From: Oscillibacter sp.
GTDB taxonomy: Bacteria; Bacillota; Clostridia; Oscillospirales; Oscillospiraceae
Assembly (NCBI GenBank): GCA_022791875.1
Contig: JAAVZX010000040.1
Span: forward strand, 1 to 64,000
Length of the DNA: 64,000 nucleotides
Direction of reading: 5' to 3'
Of the stretch, positions 42,452 to 52,539 are shown piece by piece (positions within the stretch are counted from its first letter, which is position 1; each line of letters begins with the position of its first letter). The position numbers and the translations under genes were made by a program. Below the pieces are notes generated by a model that was given only the letters and a program-made list of their open reading frames with translations, was not told the DNA's origin and searched no databases.

Positions 42452-44386
42452 TTTACTCAGCCCCCCTCCATCCCCTCACGGAGCTTCTGGCCCCGCCGTC
42501 GGGCTTCACCCTCGCCCGCCTCATCTGCACCACCTACACCCTCTCCATGACCGTCCTCCTGGAGCTGGCGGGAGCCGTGGCCCAGTCCGCCCAGCTTCCC
42601 CGCGGAGGCCCCGACGATTGGGAGCGCTCCCAAAGCCGGAAAATCCAGGACCTGTACGGCGGCAAAGAGACCATCCGCGCCGCCCGCATCCGCGGTGCCT
42701 ACAGCCTCACGGACCTCTGCCTGGAGTGGGAGGGCACCGTCCGCCCCCTGGCAGAACGGGTCCTGCGTGTCTTCTCCGGCACCCTCCCCATGCCCTCCGC
42801 CGCCGTGCCTCCCGCTGCCGCCGGAAACGCCGCGGAGCTGTTTCAGCGGTGCGGCAAAGCCGTCTCCGTTCCCGGCGGGCTGTTTCACCCGAAGCTGCTC
42901 CTGGCCTGCTTCCGGAGCGGCGGCGGCGCGTGGCGTTACCGGATGCAGATCAGCAGTCAAAACCTCACCCGCGGCGCGGGCCTTGAGCTGGGGATACAGC
43001 TGGAGGGCAGTCCGTCATACGCGAACACCTCCCCCAACGGCGCGGACCTGCTTCCCTTCCTCCGCTGGCTCTATAAATCCAGCGGCCTGGACGAAAACGC
43101 GCCGGAGCTGTCCATGCTGGAGCAGACCTCGTTCCTCCCCTGCCTCCCGCCGGAGGGCCATGACGCCTATGCCCGTCCCCTTCCGCAAAACATCCGCTTC
43201 GCCTTCAACACGCCGGGTCACCCCGGCTGTCTCGCCGCCATGCAGGCGGACTTCGGCACGGCCCCCGTAAAAGTCTATACCCCCTTCCTGCCCCCGCCGG
43301 ACGCCCAAGGCCGCTTTTACTTTCACGAAAAGCTCGCCGTCTCCGCCTATCACACGAACCTGACCCACGCCCTCTATCAACTGCGGCACAGTCCCTCAGA
43401 GTCCCCGCTCTACTGCTCCGGAACCGACTCCGTCTTTCTCCACGCGAAGCTGTACTGCCAGGACCGCCCCGACGGCACCCTGCGCGTCTGGCTGGGCAGC
43501 GCCAACGCCTCCCGCGGCGGTCTGGAGCGCAACGTTGAACTGATGGCAGGCTTCACCATCTCCCCGTCCCCCAAGGCCCACGGGGAATTTGCCGATCCCC
43601 GCACGCTCTTCCGCCAAAAAAACGTCTCCAACCCCCCGCGAACTCACCCCCGCCGTCACCTTCCTTCCCGCCCCCTTCTGGGACGAAGCCGCCTGCTTCC
43701 AGTCCACCGAACACCTCCCCCAGGCCCGCGCATTCCTCTCCGGCCTGACGGCGGAGGCGTCCGTCATACACGGACAATCCTGCCGTCTCGAGGTCCGCAG
43801 GCACGCCGCCCAATCCCACCCCGCCCTGGAAAACGCCCAAATCGATCTGGCCCCCCTGAACGAGGATTTCCCCGAAAGCACCACCCCCACGGCGATACAC
43901 ATTAAATGTATAAACGCGGACTCCTGGGCCTGGGAACCCCTTCCTCCGCCCCCCGGCGGCACCCTGAAAGCCCGCCTGCGCCTCGACGGCCTCCCGCCCG
44001 TCTATGCCTCCATCCCCCTGACCTGGCGGGGCACCCCGCCGCCGGAGGCCCAGCTTTCCCCGCCCCCCATGAACACCCTCCTGGACGACGTGACCCTGGA
44101 GGACGCCATTCCCCGCTGCAGCGCCAAGGGTTTTTACGTGCCCCAGATGAGCCTCTACGAACGCCTCGCCGCCTACCTGGCAAGCTGGCACGGGGCCCCC
44201 GAGGGCACCCGCCGCATCCTCAGCCGCATCGACGCCGCCCAGGCGCTTCTGCGCTATTTCCTCGCCAAGTACCCCGACGCGCCGGACGTCCCCGTCTGGG
44301 AGGCCCGCCTGGAGGACTTCGCACAGCTCCGGGAATGGGTAAACGCGCTGCTGTGCAGCGGAAAGGAGGCCCCATGTGATGAATGA
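42448..44386 (+). pseudogene. PLD-fold (HKD-like) protein, one frameshift
   Basis: About 645-codon protein with two phospholipase D-like half-sites. The first is LFHPKLLLACF with ISSQNLTRGAGLELG (about 148-190); the second is FLHAKLYCQ with WLGSANASRGGLERNVEL (about 330-368). HxK plus the (G)SxN pair is the PLD-nuclease pattern; the Asp of HxKxxxxD is not obvious in either site, so catalysis may be altered. Such proteins in defence loci are nucleases (for example DrmC). Between 43616 and 43640 (A7 and C6 runs) a base appears extra: frame 1 gives NPPRTHPRRH, whereas frame 2 continues with LTPAVTFLPAPFWDEAACFQ to the natural end at 44386. The frame-1 product lacks the last ~250 residues. The end overlaps the helicase start. 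Confidence 0.82.
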
Positions 44387-47109
44387 CGCCCTCTCCGGTC
44401 TCAGCCCCTACCAGCGGGCGGCGGTCCGCCACCTGGAGGACCTCTATCTGAACCGCGGACGGAGCGTGTACCTGGTGGCCGGCGAGGTGGGCCTGGGGAA
44501 GACCTTCATTGCCAAGGCCCTGATCCAGCGCCTGGGTGCCCGCCGGGTCATCTACATCGCCTCCAACGCCGAAATCGCCAGGGCCAACGTGGACGAGCTG
44601 ACGGACCGCGGCCGGAGCGGCCAGACCGTCTCCGCGGACCGCCTCTCCATGTTCCGCCCCGATGCCCTCACGCCTCCGGAGGCCCTCTGGGTCTACCCCC
44701 TCTCCCCCGCCACCACCTTCACCAACCTCGGCTCCCCCACCGGACGGGCGGACGAACGCGCCTTTTTCCGCGCCGCCTTCCAGCGCCGTCCCGCCCTGTT
44801 TCAGGACTACCTGCGCTTTCTGGAGGCCCAGAAAAAAGCCTGCGGCGGACGCTTCCCCCTCTCCGGCAAACTCAGCGAAAAAACGCCGGACGACACCCTC
44901 CCGCCGCCGTCCCCCGACGGCTGGAGCGTCCAGCAGCAGGCCGCCCTGGCGCTGGAATTCCCCTACCTGCGGAAATTCTTCAACGACCTGGCCGTTGCCT
45001 CCTTCCAGCCGGACCTCCTGATTCTCGACGAGTTCCACCGCTTCCACAGCCTCCTTGCGCCCCCCTCCGGTGGTCCGGCCTACAGCATGGCGGCGATGCT
45101 GGAACGCCTCAACGCCATGCGCCTGGAAGCCGGGAGGCCCCCGTGCGGGTCCTGCTTCTCTCCGCCACACCCTACCACATGCAGCTCCTGGAAAAGGAGG
45201 TCCGCACCTACACCTCCGCCCGCGGCGAGGCCCAAGAGGCCAGCGACCCCGACAGAGCCTTCGAGAATTTCACCGTCCTGAAAAGCTACATCCACGCCCT
45301 GGACCGCCTGGGCCGCAAGGGCTCTGCGCTGTCCCCGCCCCCGCGTGAGGACAACTTTGACGGCCTCTACGAAACCCTGATGTGCCGCACGGAGCGGAAC
45401 TGGCTCCTGGCGGGTCTGCCCCCCGTTCCCCTCCGGGACCTGGGCGCGGTCCCACAGCCCAATGGGGACCTGCACGCCGCCTCCACCCCCATGGTCCCCC
45501 ACCTGCGCTACCGCCTGGACTACCAGGCCAGCCTCCCCGCCGGCTTCCCCTACGCCCCCCTGCGGACCTACCTGGACGAGGCCCCAGAATTCCTGCAATT
45601 CGCCGACGGCTACGGCGGCATCTGCGGAAAGGCCAACGACAGCATCGAGCGCATCCGCGAACACCTCTGCGCCCTCCTCTCGGACGGTGCGCGCATCCGC
45701 CCCGTCCCCTCCGGAGAACCCGATCCGTCCTTCTCCCAGGCCACGGCGGGCCACTGCAAATGGGACCTCCTGCGGCGCTGCGCCATGCCGCCGGGCTGCG
45801 AACTGCTGCTCTGGGTCCCCCTGTCGGGCTCCGTACCGCCTCTGTTGCAGCGCTTTCCGGCTCTGGCGGACTTCGGAAAAACCCTGGTCTTCGCCCACTA
45901 CCGCCTCTCCACCCGCGCCATTGCCGCCCTCACCTCCATGGAGGCCCAGCGCCGCCTCCTGGCCCGCTCCGGCGGCTTCACCCCTCCCGAAACCGCCTTT
46001 ACCGACGCCCAGCTCTCCGCCCTGACGGAACCGGCCCTCCCCTGGACCGCCCCCGCCGGAGACGCGGGACGCGCCCGCCTAAAAGAGGCCGTCCGCACCT
46101 TCTTCAACACCACCCACGCCCGCCGGGTCCTGGCCGCTTACGCGGCCCTCTGCCGCCGGGACGGACTGGCGGACCCGCAGTTCCCCTGGGGCGATCTGGC
46201 CCTGGACTACTGCCGCGCCGCGGGCTGGGGCGATATGCTCCGGGAATACCTGCAATGCCTGAACAAGCTGGAGCCCGCCGCCCCCGGCGCGAAAAACGCC
46301 GCAATTCTCCTGGACAGCCTCTGCGCCGCCCTGGACTGGACCGACGCGGACCGCACCCAGGTCCTGGTCCTCCCCCACTGGGGCGGGGAGGCCCACCCCG
46401 GCGGCTACCCCTGCACCTTCGGCGAGCGCTACACCCCCGACTACTCCGACAAGGGCGCCCACGACCAGCCAGCACGGGACAAGCTTGGGAAGCGCATCAC
46501 CTCCAAACGCCTGGAATTCCTGATGAAGCGCTTCCAGTCCCCCTTCTGCCCCTTCGTCCTGGCGGCCTCGGAAACCGCACAGGAGGGCGTGAACCTCCAC
46601 AACTACTGCCAGACCATCTTCCACTGGTCCGTGCCCAGCACCCTGAACTCCCTCATTCAGGAGGAAGGCCGGGTGGACCGCCGCGCCTCCCTGACCCTCC
46701 GCCGCCAGATGGCGTGGCTGTACCGTGCCGCCGTCTCGGGGTCCGGGCCGGAAGCCGCTCCGCCGTCCCTGACGGACCTCTTTCACTACCGCGCGGCGGA
46801 ACTCTGCGCCGCCTGCGGCGTCCCGCCGGAGGCCCTGCGAAATCTGGAGGCCCGCGGGCTCTTTCCCATGTGGTATCTGCCACAGCCGCCCGACGGCTTC
46901 CGCCCCCCCCTGAAAGCCTGGGACCCTTCCCCCAGCTCCGCCGCGTCCTGGCCTGCCTGCCTTTCAGCCGGGAGCAGGCAGATTTCCGCACCCTCCTGGA
47001 CATGCAGGCCCAGTACAGCCGCTTCGGCCAGCAGGCGCTGGAACGCCGCAGCGCCCTCTGCCCGCTCCTGCGGGCGTTACAGCACGAATCGAAGGAGGAC
47101 CCGCTATGA
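44379..47109 (+). pseudogene. SF2 helicase (DEAD/SNF2-like), two frameshifts
   Basis: About 910-codon superfamily 2 helicase. Motif I is VAGEVGLGKTFIAKAL (about 28-43), motif II LLILDEFHRFHSLL, motif III LLLSATPYHMQLLEKE, and motifs V-VI ETAQEGVNLHNYCQTIF and SLIQEEGRVDRRASL. Motif II reads DEFH. It probably translocates on nucleic acid and works with the PLD-fold protein. Between 45131 and 45142 one base appears missing (frame 0 to frame 2, between motifs II and III), and near 46926-46935 another (frame 2 to frame 1), after which the C-terminus LRRVLACLPFSREQADFRTL ends in a TGA overlapping the WYL start. I start at ATG 44379, after GGAAAGGAGGCC. As read, the helicase would lose all motifs after II. 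Confidence 0.85.
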
Positions 47110-48467
47110 GCCAGCCCAAGACCGCATCGTCCCCCGTCCCGAAGAAAGCGCCGCCTCCGGGGGAGCGGAAAAGCTACAGCAATTCCTACCGCAGCCTGGA
47201 GGCCATCTGGCACGTCCTCCGCCGCTTCGCCAGCAAGAGCCACCCCCTCACCGTCCGGGAAATCCGGGACCACCTTCTGGACATGGCCGGGCCAACCCCC
47301 TCCGCCGCCACCCTGGACCGCATCTTCCCTCAGGAGCATCCCCTGATGAACGCCCTCTTTCCCGGCGTCACCGCCGAGGCGGACGGCCCCGCCGCCGTGG
47401 GGGCCTATTTCAGCAGCGACGCCCTCCACGTCGTTCTGGAGACGCTGGAGGGCGCGGTCCTGGCGGATCAGGACCTGGCCGTGGAGGCGGAGGTCCACCC
47501 CTTTCGGGTCCCCTCCTACTCCACCATCGACAAGCTCCTGGCCAACGGCATCCCCTTCGACCTGGAGACCTTTCCCTTCCGCCTCCGCTGCGTGGCCCGG
47601 GTGCCGGGGAAGCGGGGGAGGACCGTCACCGTCCCCTATAAGGACGTGGAGGCGTCCTTTACCTCCGACGAGGCCGCGAAAAACAACAATATTCCCCGCC
47701 GCTACTACCTGGCCAACGTCCTCACGGAGGCGGAGTGGCGCATGTTCTCCGGCCTGGTTCTGGTCTACCCCTTCCTCTCGGAGCGCCAGACGAAAAAATT
47801 CCTCAGCGCCCTGAACCAGCTCCGCCCCAAGCCCGTGTACGTCCCCGACCGCTTCGCCTTCAAGCGCGGCGACCCCCGCCAGACGGCCCTTATTGCCAAG
47901 CTGGACCAGGCCGTCATGAAGAAGCGGAAGGTCCGTCTGGAGTACGGAGAGTACCGCCTGGAGATGCAGGAGGGGGCGTGGAAGCCCGTTCTGCGCAAGC
48001 GGCGCAGGAACGGCGAGCTGGACGTTTCCCCCTACGCCCTCATGTGGTCCAACGGGAACTACTACCTGGTCGTCCTCCACCGCGGCATGATGAACCTGCG
48101 GGTGGACCGCATTTTATCGGTGGAGCTTCTCGACGAGTCCTTCACAATTCCTGAGGACTTCGACCTCATCCGCTACCGCAACAGCTCCCCCATCATGTAC
48201 CCCGGCACGCCCCACTATGTCCGGATGCGCTGCCGCGCCGCCCTCCTCAACACGCTTCTGGACTTCTTCGGCGACCTCCCCAGCTATTCCGCCCCTCAGA
48301 CCATCGACGGCGGGGAGTTCGTCGACGTCTCCCTCTCCGTCGCCACGGCGGGCGTGAAGCTCTTCGCGCTCCAATACGCGGGAAGCGTGGAAATCCTGGA
48401 GCCTGAGAGCCTCCGACAGGAGGTCATCCAGGCCCTTGAAGCGGCTCTGACCCGCTATCGCGGCTAG
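47106..48467 (+). CDS. WYL-domain transcriptional regulator
   Basis: 453-residue regulator. An N-terminal winged helix (about 25-90, SLEAIWHVLRRFASKSHPLT, REIRDHLLDM) is followed by a WYL domain near 285-370 (DVSPYALMWSNGNYYLVVLH, MMNLRVDRILSVELL) and a C-terminal WCX-like region. WYL regulators bind ligands such as nucleic-acid fragments and often control defence loci (BrxR, CapW). ATG 47106 overlaps the helicase stop. It is intact, unlike the two genes before it; this could mean it was kept to silence the locus, or simply chance. It ends with TAG. Confidence 0.9.
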   Translation: MSQPKTASSPVPKKAPPPGERKSYSNSYRSLEAIWHVLRRFASKSHPLTVREIRDHLLDMAGPTPSAATLDRIFPQEHPLMNALFPGVTAEADGPAAVGAYFSSDALHVVLETLEGAVLADQDLAVEAEVHPFRVPSYSTIDKLLANGIPFDLETFPFRLRCVARVPGKRGRTVTVPYKDVEASFTSDEAAKNNNIPRRYYLANVLTEAEWRMFSGLVLVYPFLSERQTKKFLSALNQLRPKPVYVPDRFAFKRGDPRQTALIAKLDQAVMKKRKVRLEYGEYRLEMQEGAWKPVLRKRRRNGELDVSPYALMWSNGNYYLVVLHRGMMNLRVDRILSVELLDESFTIPEDFDLIRYRNSSPIMYPGTPHYVRMRCRAALLNTLLDFFGDLPSYSAPQTIDGGEFVDVSLSVATAGVKLFALQYAGSVEILEPESLRQEVIQALEAALTRYRG

Positions 48468-48568
48468 GGCCGTTCCAAAAAAATTAAAGTAGCTCTGAAA
48501 ATTTGCGTCCGGTTTTATGCTATGCTTTTTTCACAAGGGCCGCTAAAAATACGAAAAGGAGTACACAT

Positions 48569-49699
48569 ATGCCGGAATTTCAGCTTTACGACGTAAACGG
48601 TTTCTACAGCGCCCGGGTCCCCGTCAGCATCAGCAGCCGCGCCGCCGTCTTCGCCTCCCGGCGCTGGATCTACCGCGTCGGCCCAAACTGGGACGCCCTC
48701 CGCACCGCCTGCCCCAACGACAGCGGCGTCATCGTCCAGACCGCCCAGACCCCCGATGAAATCCTGGCCCTGGAGTGGACGGACGGCCAGGAGCTGTCCC
48801 TGCTCCGCTTCACCCACGAACTCACCCTCCTGGACCGCCGCCCCATCTTCCCCCTGTCCCCCCACGACGACCCCGCCCTCTGCGCCCTCACCCCCCAGGC
48901 CGCCTTCTGCGTCACCTACGAAAACATCACCCCCTCAGAAGACCCCACCGAACCCCCAACAGCCGAATTTCTCCACATAGACCGCTTCGACCTGGCCGCC
49001 GGCACCCCCACCCGCCTCACCGTCACCCCCAAAGACATGCGGGACCTTCTCAACGAAAAAATCGACTTCCAATCCTTCCTCCTCCCCTGGGACGCTGCCC
49101 TCTGGGTCCACCACGACCGCATCCTCCTCCGCATGGAAATCACCTCTACCCCAGACTGCTGGGACGCCCGCACCACCCGCCCCATCATATTGGATCTCGA
49201 CACCCGCACAGCCGCCAAATCCATCCTCTGGCACGACGTCATGCACAACATGGTCCCCGACGACTACGCCGCCCGCCCCTGCTTCTTCGACTTCGACCGC
49301 GGCATCATGTGGACCCACCCCAGCAAGGTCCCCGAGCACACCGCCCCCTACCCCATCCGCTCCGCCCCCAACCTCCCCCTAATCCCCCACGAATCCATCT
49401 CACCCCACTCCTTCATCAGAGAAGACCTCACCCCCTGGCAAGCCGTAACCAACTTCTGCGACTACTTCGACGCCCAAACCTGCCTCCGCCGCACCCTCCA
49501 CCCCCTCTCCCCCTCCCTCGACTCCATCTCCCCCACCGCCGCCTGCCTAAAATTCCCCCTCCCCACACCCCCAGACCCCTACGCCTTCCCACTCCTCTGG
49601 CACGCCTCCCTCATCTTCACCCCTCGCTCCGACTCCCTCCCCCTCGTCACTCCCCTGCACACCGCCGCGTGGGAGCCTCTGCGGTGCCGCAGGGTGTGA
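48569..49699 (+). CDS. Unknown 376-residue protein
   Basis: 376-residue soluble, Trp- and His-rich protein of no recognised family; no membrane segment or nucleotide-binding motif is visible. Segments such as TPDEILALEWTDGQELSLLR and FDFDRGIMWTHPSKVPEHTA suggest a beta-rich, possibly beta-propeller-like fold, but that is weak inference. ATG 48569 follows AAAAGGAGTACACAT, about 100 bases after the WYL gene. The 3' two thirds are extremely rich in C and poor in G (codons CTC, CAA and GAA replacing CTG, CAG and GAG), unlike the first 300 bases. It may be an accessory member of the island. Confidence 0.65.
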   Translation: MPEFQLYDVNGFYSARVPVSISSRAAVFASRRWIYRVGPNWDALRTACPNDSGVIVQTAQTPDEILALEWTDGQELSLLRFTHELTLLDRRPIFPLSPHDDPALCALTPQAAFCVTYENITPSEDPTEPPTAEFLHIDRFDLAAGTPTRLTVTPKDMRDLLNEKIDFQSFLLPWDAALWVHHDRILLRMEITSTPDCWDARTTRPIILDLDTRTAAKSILWHDVMHNMVPDDYAARPCFFDFDRGIMWTHPSKVPEHTAPYPIRSAPNLPLIPHESISPHSFIREDLTPWQAVTNFCDYFDAQTCLRRTLHPLSPSLDSISPTAACLKFPLPTPPDPYAFPLLWHASLIFTPRSDSLPLVTPLHTAAWEPLRCRRV

Positions 49700-49710
49700 C
49701 GATACGGGGG

Positions 49711-50030
49711 GCCTCCGGCGGCCTACTTTTTCTCGAGAGAAAAAGTAGGCAAAAAGAGCTTTCATACCGCTCTGAGGCGTGGTGGTTGTTTTGGCTTTGC
49801 CGCACGGTAACGGTATAATTGCGTATGTGGTCATTACCTTGGGCAAGGTAATGACCACATGGAATTTTTATAGGATCCAAAATCCGGTGGGGGCTTCCAT
49901 GCCAATGGAAGTCCCCACCTGCACCGCGCCCCGTCACCGTGTGACAGGCCATATCAACCACCAGGGCATAGAGCGGATCTAAAGCTCTTTTCGCTTCCTT
50001 TTCTCTCGAGAAAAGGAAGCCGCCGGAGGC
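49711..50030. repeat. ~320-bp nested-hairpin element E1, copy 2
   Basis: Homologous to 6663-6972 and with the same ends. The left arm is a perfect 30-bp palindrome centred on CTCGAG (49721-49750). Internal stems are ATGTGGTCATTACCTTG with its perfect complement, and GTGGGGGCTTCCAT/ATGGAAGTCCCCAC. Compared with copy 1, stem positions differ in pairs that keep base pairing (for example A-T to G-C, T-A to C-G, C-G to A-T). It fills the gap between the unknown protein and the transglutaminase-like lipoprotein. Confidence 0.8.
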
Positions 50031-50056
50031 CCCCCGTCCCCCGTCACAAATAACTC

Positions 50057-50084
50057 TTGCAATTCCCCGCCGTATGCGTATAAT
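50057..50084 (+). promoter_or_regulatory. Sigma-A promoter of the transglutaminase-like gene
   Basis: TTGCAA (50057-50062) and TATAAT (50079-50084) with a 16-bp spacer, immediately downstream of element E1 copy 2. Confidence 0.7.
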
Positions 50085-50149
50085 ATTAGGATAGAGTGCT
50101 GTGCGCACGGTTAGTTTGTGGGATACTATGCTGAGGAAAGGAGTTCCTT

Positions 50150-51124
50150 ATGAAAAAGAAAACGTTTGCTTCGCTGGCGATGTCTGTGTTTGTGCTGGCG
50201 GGTTGTGTGCAGCCTTGCGCTGCCGCGCTTCAGCCGGGGTATGTGAATCCTGTTGCTATGCACGTTGAGCGGGCTGAAACGCTGATCCATGACCAAATCG
50301 TTCCACTTGCGGAAACCGCTGATACCATGCTCCTTCCCACGGCCTCCGGGACGGCGGTCAAGTCCGGCGGCGGGGCGGAGATCGACTACTCCAATACCAA
50401 GGATGGTTACGTTATGGTCCGCTTCGCGGGGGCCAACAGCAAGCGGCTGAAAGTCCAGGTGGCCGGGCCTTCCACTACATATAATTACGACCTTCCTACC
50501 GGGAACTGGGTCACGTTCCCCCTCTCTGACGGGAACGGCTCCTATAAAATCTCAGCGCTTCAAAATACCTCCGGCAAAAAATACGCCGTGCTGGCTACCG
50601 TCTCCTGCACCGTTACCCTCGTGGACGAGTTCGCGCCCTTCCTGCGGCCCAACCAGTACGTGGACCACGCCTCCGCGCCCAACAGCGTCCAGAAGGCCAA
50701 GGACCTCACCGCTGGTGTCACCGCGCCTCTGGAAAAAGTGGCGAAAATCTACGACTATGTTGTGGCAAACCTCACCTACGACAAGGATAAGGCCGCTACC
50801 GTAAAGAGCGGCTATCTGCCTGTGCTGGACACCGTGCTGGCTACCAAAAAGGGCATCTGCTTCGACTACGCCTCCCTCATGGCCGGGATGCTCCGCAGTC
50901 TGGGGATTCCCTGCAAGCTGGTGGTCGGCTACGCGGGGACCGCGTACCACGCCTGGATCAGCGTCTGGACCAAGGAAACCGGGTGGATCGACGGCGTCAT
51001 CTACTTCGACGGCACCACCTGGCAGCGGATGGACCCCACCTTCGCCTCCTCCAGCAATAAGAGCGAGTCCATCATGAAGTACATCGGCGACGGCTCCAAC
51101 TATACCACCAAGTACCTGTACTGA
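50150..51124 (+). CDS. Transglutaminase-like lipoprotein
   Basis: 324-residue surface lipoprotein. The signal peptide ends at the lipobox VFVLAGC (Cys ~19). The middle is a beta-rich domain (about 60-165), and a transglutaminase-like cysteine protease domain follows with Cys in KKGICFDYASLMAGMLRSLG, His in GTAYHAWISVW and Asp in WQRMDPTFAS, forming a complete triad. Members act as wall-associated peptidases or cross-linkers. ATG 50150 follows GGAAAGGAGTTCCTT. It has its own promoter and lies just before the pilus-like operon. The triad arrangement parallels that in the SLH protein at 14.9 kb. Confidence 0.88.
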   Translation: MKKKTFASLAMSVFVLAGCVQPCAAALQPGYVNPVAMHVERAETLIHDQIVPLAETADTMLLPTASGTAVKSGGGAEIDYSNTKDGYVMVRFAGANSKRLKVQVAGPSTTYNYDLPTGNWVTFPLSDGNGSYKISALQNTSGKKYAVLATVSCTVTLVDEFAPFLRPNQYVDHASAPNSVQKAKDLTAGVTAPLEKVAKIYDYVVANLTYDKDKAATVKSGYLPVLDTVLATKKGICFDYASLMAGMLRSLGIPCKLVVGYAGTAYHAWISVWTKETGWIDGVIYFDGTTWQRMDPTFASSSNKSESIMKYIGDGSNYTTKYLY

Positions 51125-51158
51125 CCTGCCCATCAAACGAAGAGGAATGGAGAGAGCA

Positions 51159-52211
51159 ATGAAAAAAACCTTATCCAACGAAGAAATTGCCACCTTATGC
51201 CTGGAGCTGTCCTACCTGTACCACGGCGGCAAGGTCAGCAGCCTGGACCTGGAGGAAATGGCGAAGGACGGGGACCCCGGCGGGGTCCTCACCGGCATGG
51301 CCCAGGAGCTGGACAACCGGAGCTCCCTGGCGGAGGCCATGGAGCGCACCGGGGCCTTCCCCGATCACGTCCTGGGCCTGGTGGAGGCCGCGGAGGCCAC
51401 CGGACACGAGGAAAAAACCCTCATGAACCTTTCCAACTACTACAAAACCCGGGTGCGCCTCAACAGCCGCATCCGGAACGCCCTCCTCTACCCCGCCGTG
51501 ATGCTGGCCCTGATGCTGGTGGTCATCGGCGTGCTGCTGGTGAAGGTGCTGCCCATCTTTGACGACGTGTACGCCTCCCTGGGCGGACGCCTTACGGGCG
51601 TGGCCGGGGGCCTGCTGACCCTGGGGCGCTGGATGGACCAGGTGATGCCGGTGCTGTGGGCGGTGCTGATCGTGCTGGCGGTGTTTGCCGCCGCCTTTGC
51701 GGCCTCCGAGTCCTTCCGGGGGAAAATCCTCTCCGGCTGGAAGAAGAGCCACGGCGATAAGGGCATCTCCCAGACCCTGAACAACGCCCGCTTCATCCAG
51801 GCCCTTGCCATGCACCTGGCCTGCGGCAAGCGGGACGACGAGGCCCTGGAGGACTCCGGGAAGCTCTTCGCCTCCGAGCCCAAGGCCCAGGAGCGCTGCC
51901 AGGGCTGTCTCAAGGACCTGAAAAGCTCCGGCGGCGAGATTGACAACGACCTCTCCGACGCCCTGTTCCTCAACGGCTTCCTCACCGGGCGCCAGCACCG
52001 CTTTCTGAAAGTGGCCATGAGCCACCCCAGCGCGGAGCGGGACCCCATGCAGGAGATTGCCGAAGACCTGAACGAGGAGGGCGAGAACGCCATTGAAGCC
52101 CTGGTGAGCCGGGTGGAGCCCGCACTGGTTCTGGTGTGCTCCATTCTGGTGGGGCTGATTCTGCTGTCCGTGATGCTGCCGCTGATGCACATCATGGCGG
52201 CGATTGGGTGA
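51159..52211 (+). CDS. Type II secretion / type IV pilus platform protein (GspF/PilC family)
   Basis: 350-residue inner-membrane platform protein of type IV filament machines. Two T2SSF-like regions are visible: about 60-200 with the hallmark NLSNYYKTRVRLNSRIRNAL and YPAVMLALMLVVIGVLLVKV, and a more diverged second copy ending in ALVLVCSILVGLILLSVMLP. Family proteins are usually about 400 residues; this one is short. I start at ATG 51159, after GGAGAGAGCA; ATG 51147 is an alternative. It is the first gene of an operon of six genes ending in pilT. Confidence 0.85.
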   Translation: MKKTLSNEEIATLCLELSYLYHGGKVSSLDLEEMAKDGDPGGVLTGMAQELDNRSSLAEAMERTGAFPDHVLGLVEAAEATGHEEKTLMNLSNYYKTRVRLNSRIRNALLYPAVMLALMLVVIGVLLVKVLPIFDDVYASLGGRLTGVAGGLLTLGRWMDQVMPVLWAVLIVLAVFAAAFAASESFRGKILSGWKKSHGDKGISQTLNNARFIQALAMHLACGKRDDEALEDSGKLFASEPKAQERCQGCLKDLKSSGGEIDNDLSDALFLNGFLTGRQHRFLKVAMSHPSAERDPMQEIAEDLNEEGENAIEALVSRVEPALVLVCSILVGLILLSVMLPLMHIMAAIG

Positions 52212-52215
52212 GCCT

Positions 52216-52539
52216 ATGAAAACGAGGAAAAACCGCTGGTATGCCCTGCTGGCGAAGCTCCTGCTGCCCGCAGCCGCCCTGGCGGCGTTGCTGTGCTTCG
52301 CCACGGCCCTGGACAGCCTGGACAGCGGCCGTTCCCGGGAGAACCTCCAGCAATTGGAGGAAACCCTTCGCCGGGGCTGCACGGCCTGCTATGCCGCCGA
52401 GGGGGCCTACCCGCCGGATTTGGACTATCTGAAGGACCACTACGGCCTCCAGATTGACGAGGAACGGTACGTCGTCCGCTACACCGCTTTCGCGGAGAAC
52501 CTGATGCCGGACATTACCGTTTTGGAGATCATGCCATGA
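52216..52539 (+). CDS. Small pseudopilin-like membrane protein
   Basis: 107-residue protein with a basic N-terminus, one hydrophobic helix (about 12-30, LLLPAAALAALLCFATALDS) and a soluble domain with two nearby Cys (RRGCTACYAAEGAYPPDLDY). The segment CxACYAAEGxYPPxLxYL resembles type IV pilin and pseudopilin C-domains, where the filament start of a mature pilin would be; there is no clear prepilin peptidase site. ATG 52216 follows the GspF stop by four bases, and the stop overlaps the next start (ATGA). Confidence 0.6.
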   Translation: MKTRKNRWYALLAKLLLPAAALAALLCFATALDSLDSGRSRENLQQLEETLRRGCTACYAAEGAYPPDLDYLKDHYGLQIDEERYVVRYTAFAENLMPDITVLEIMP

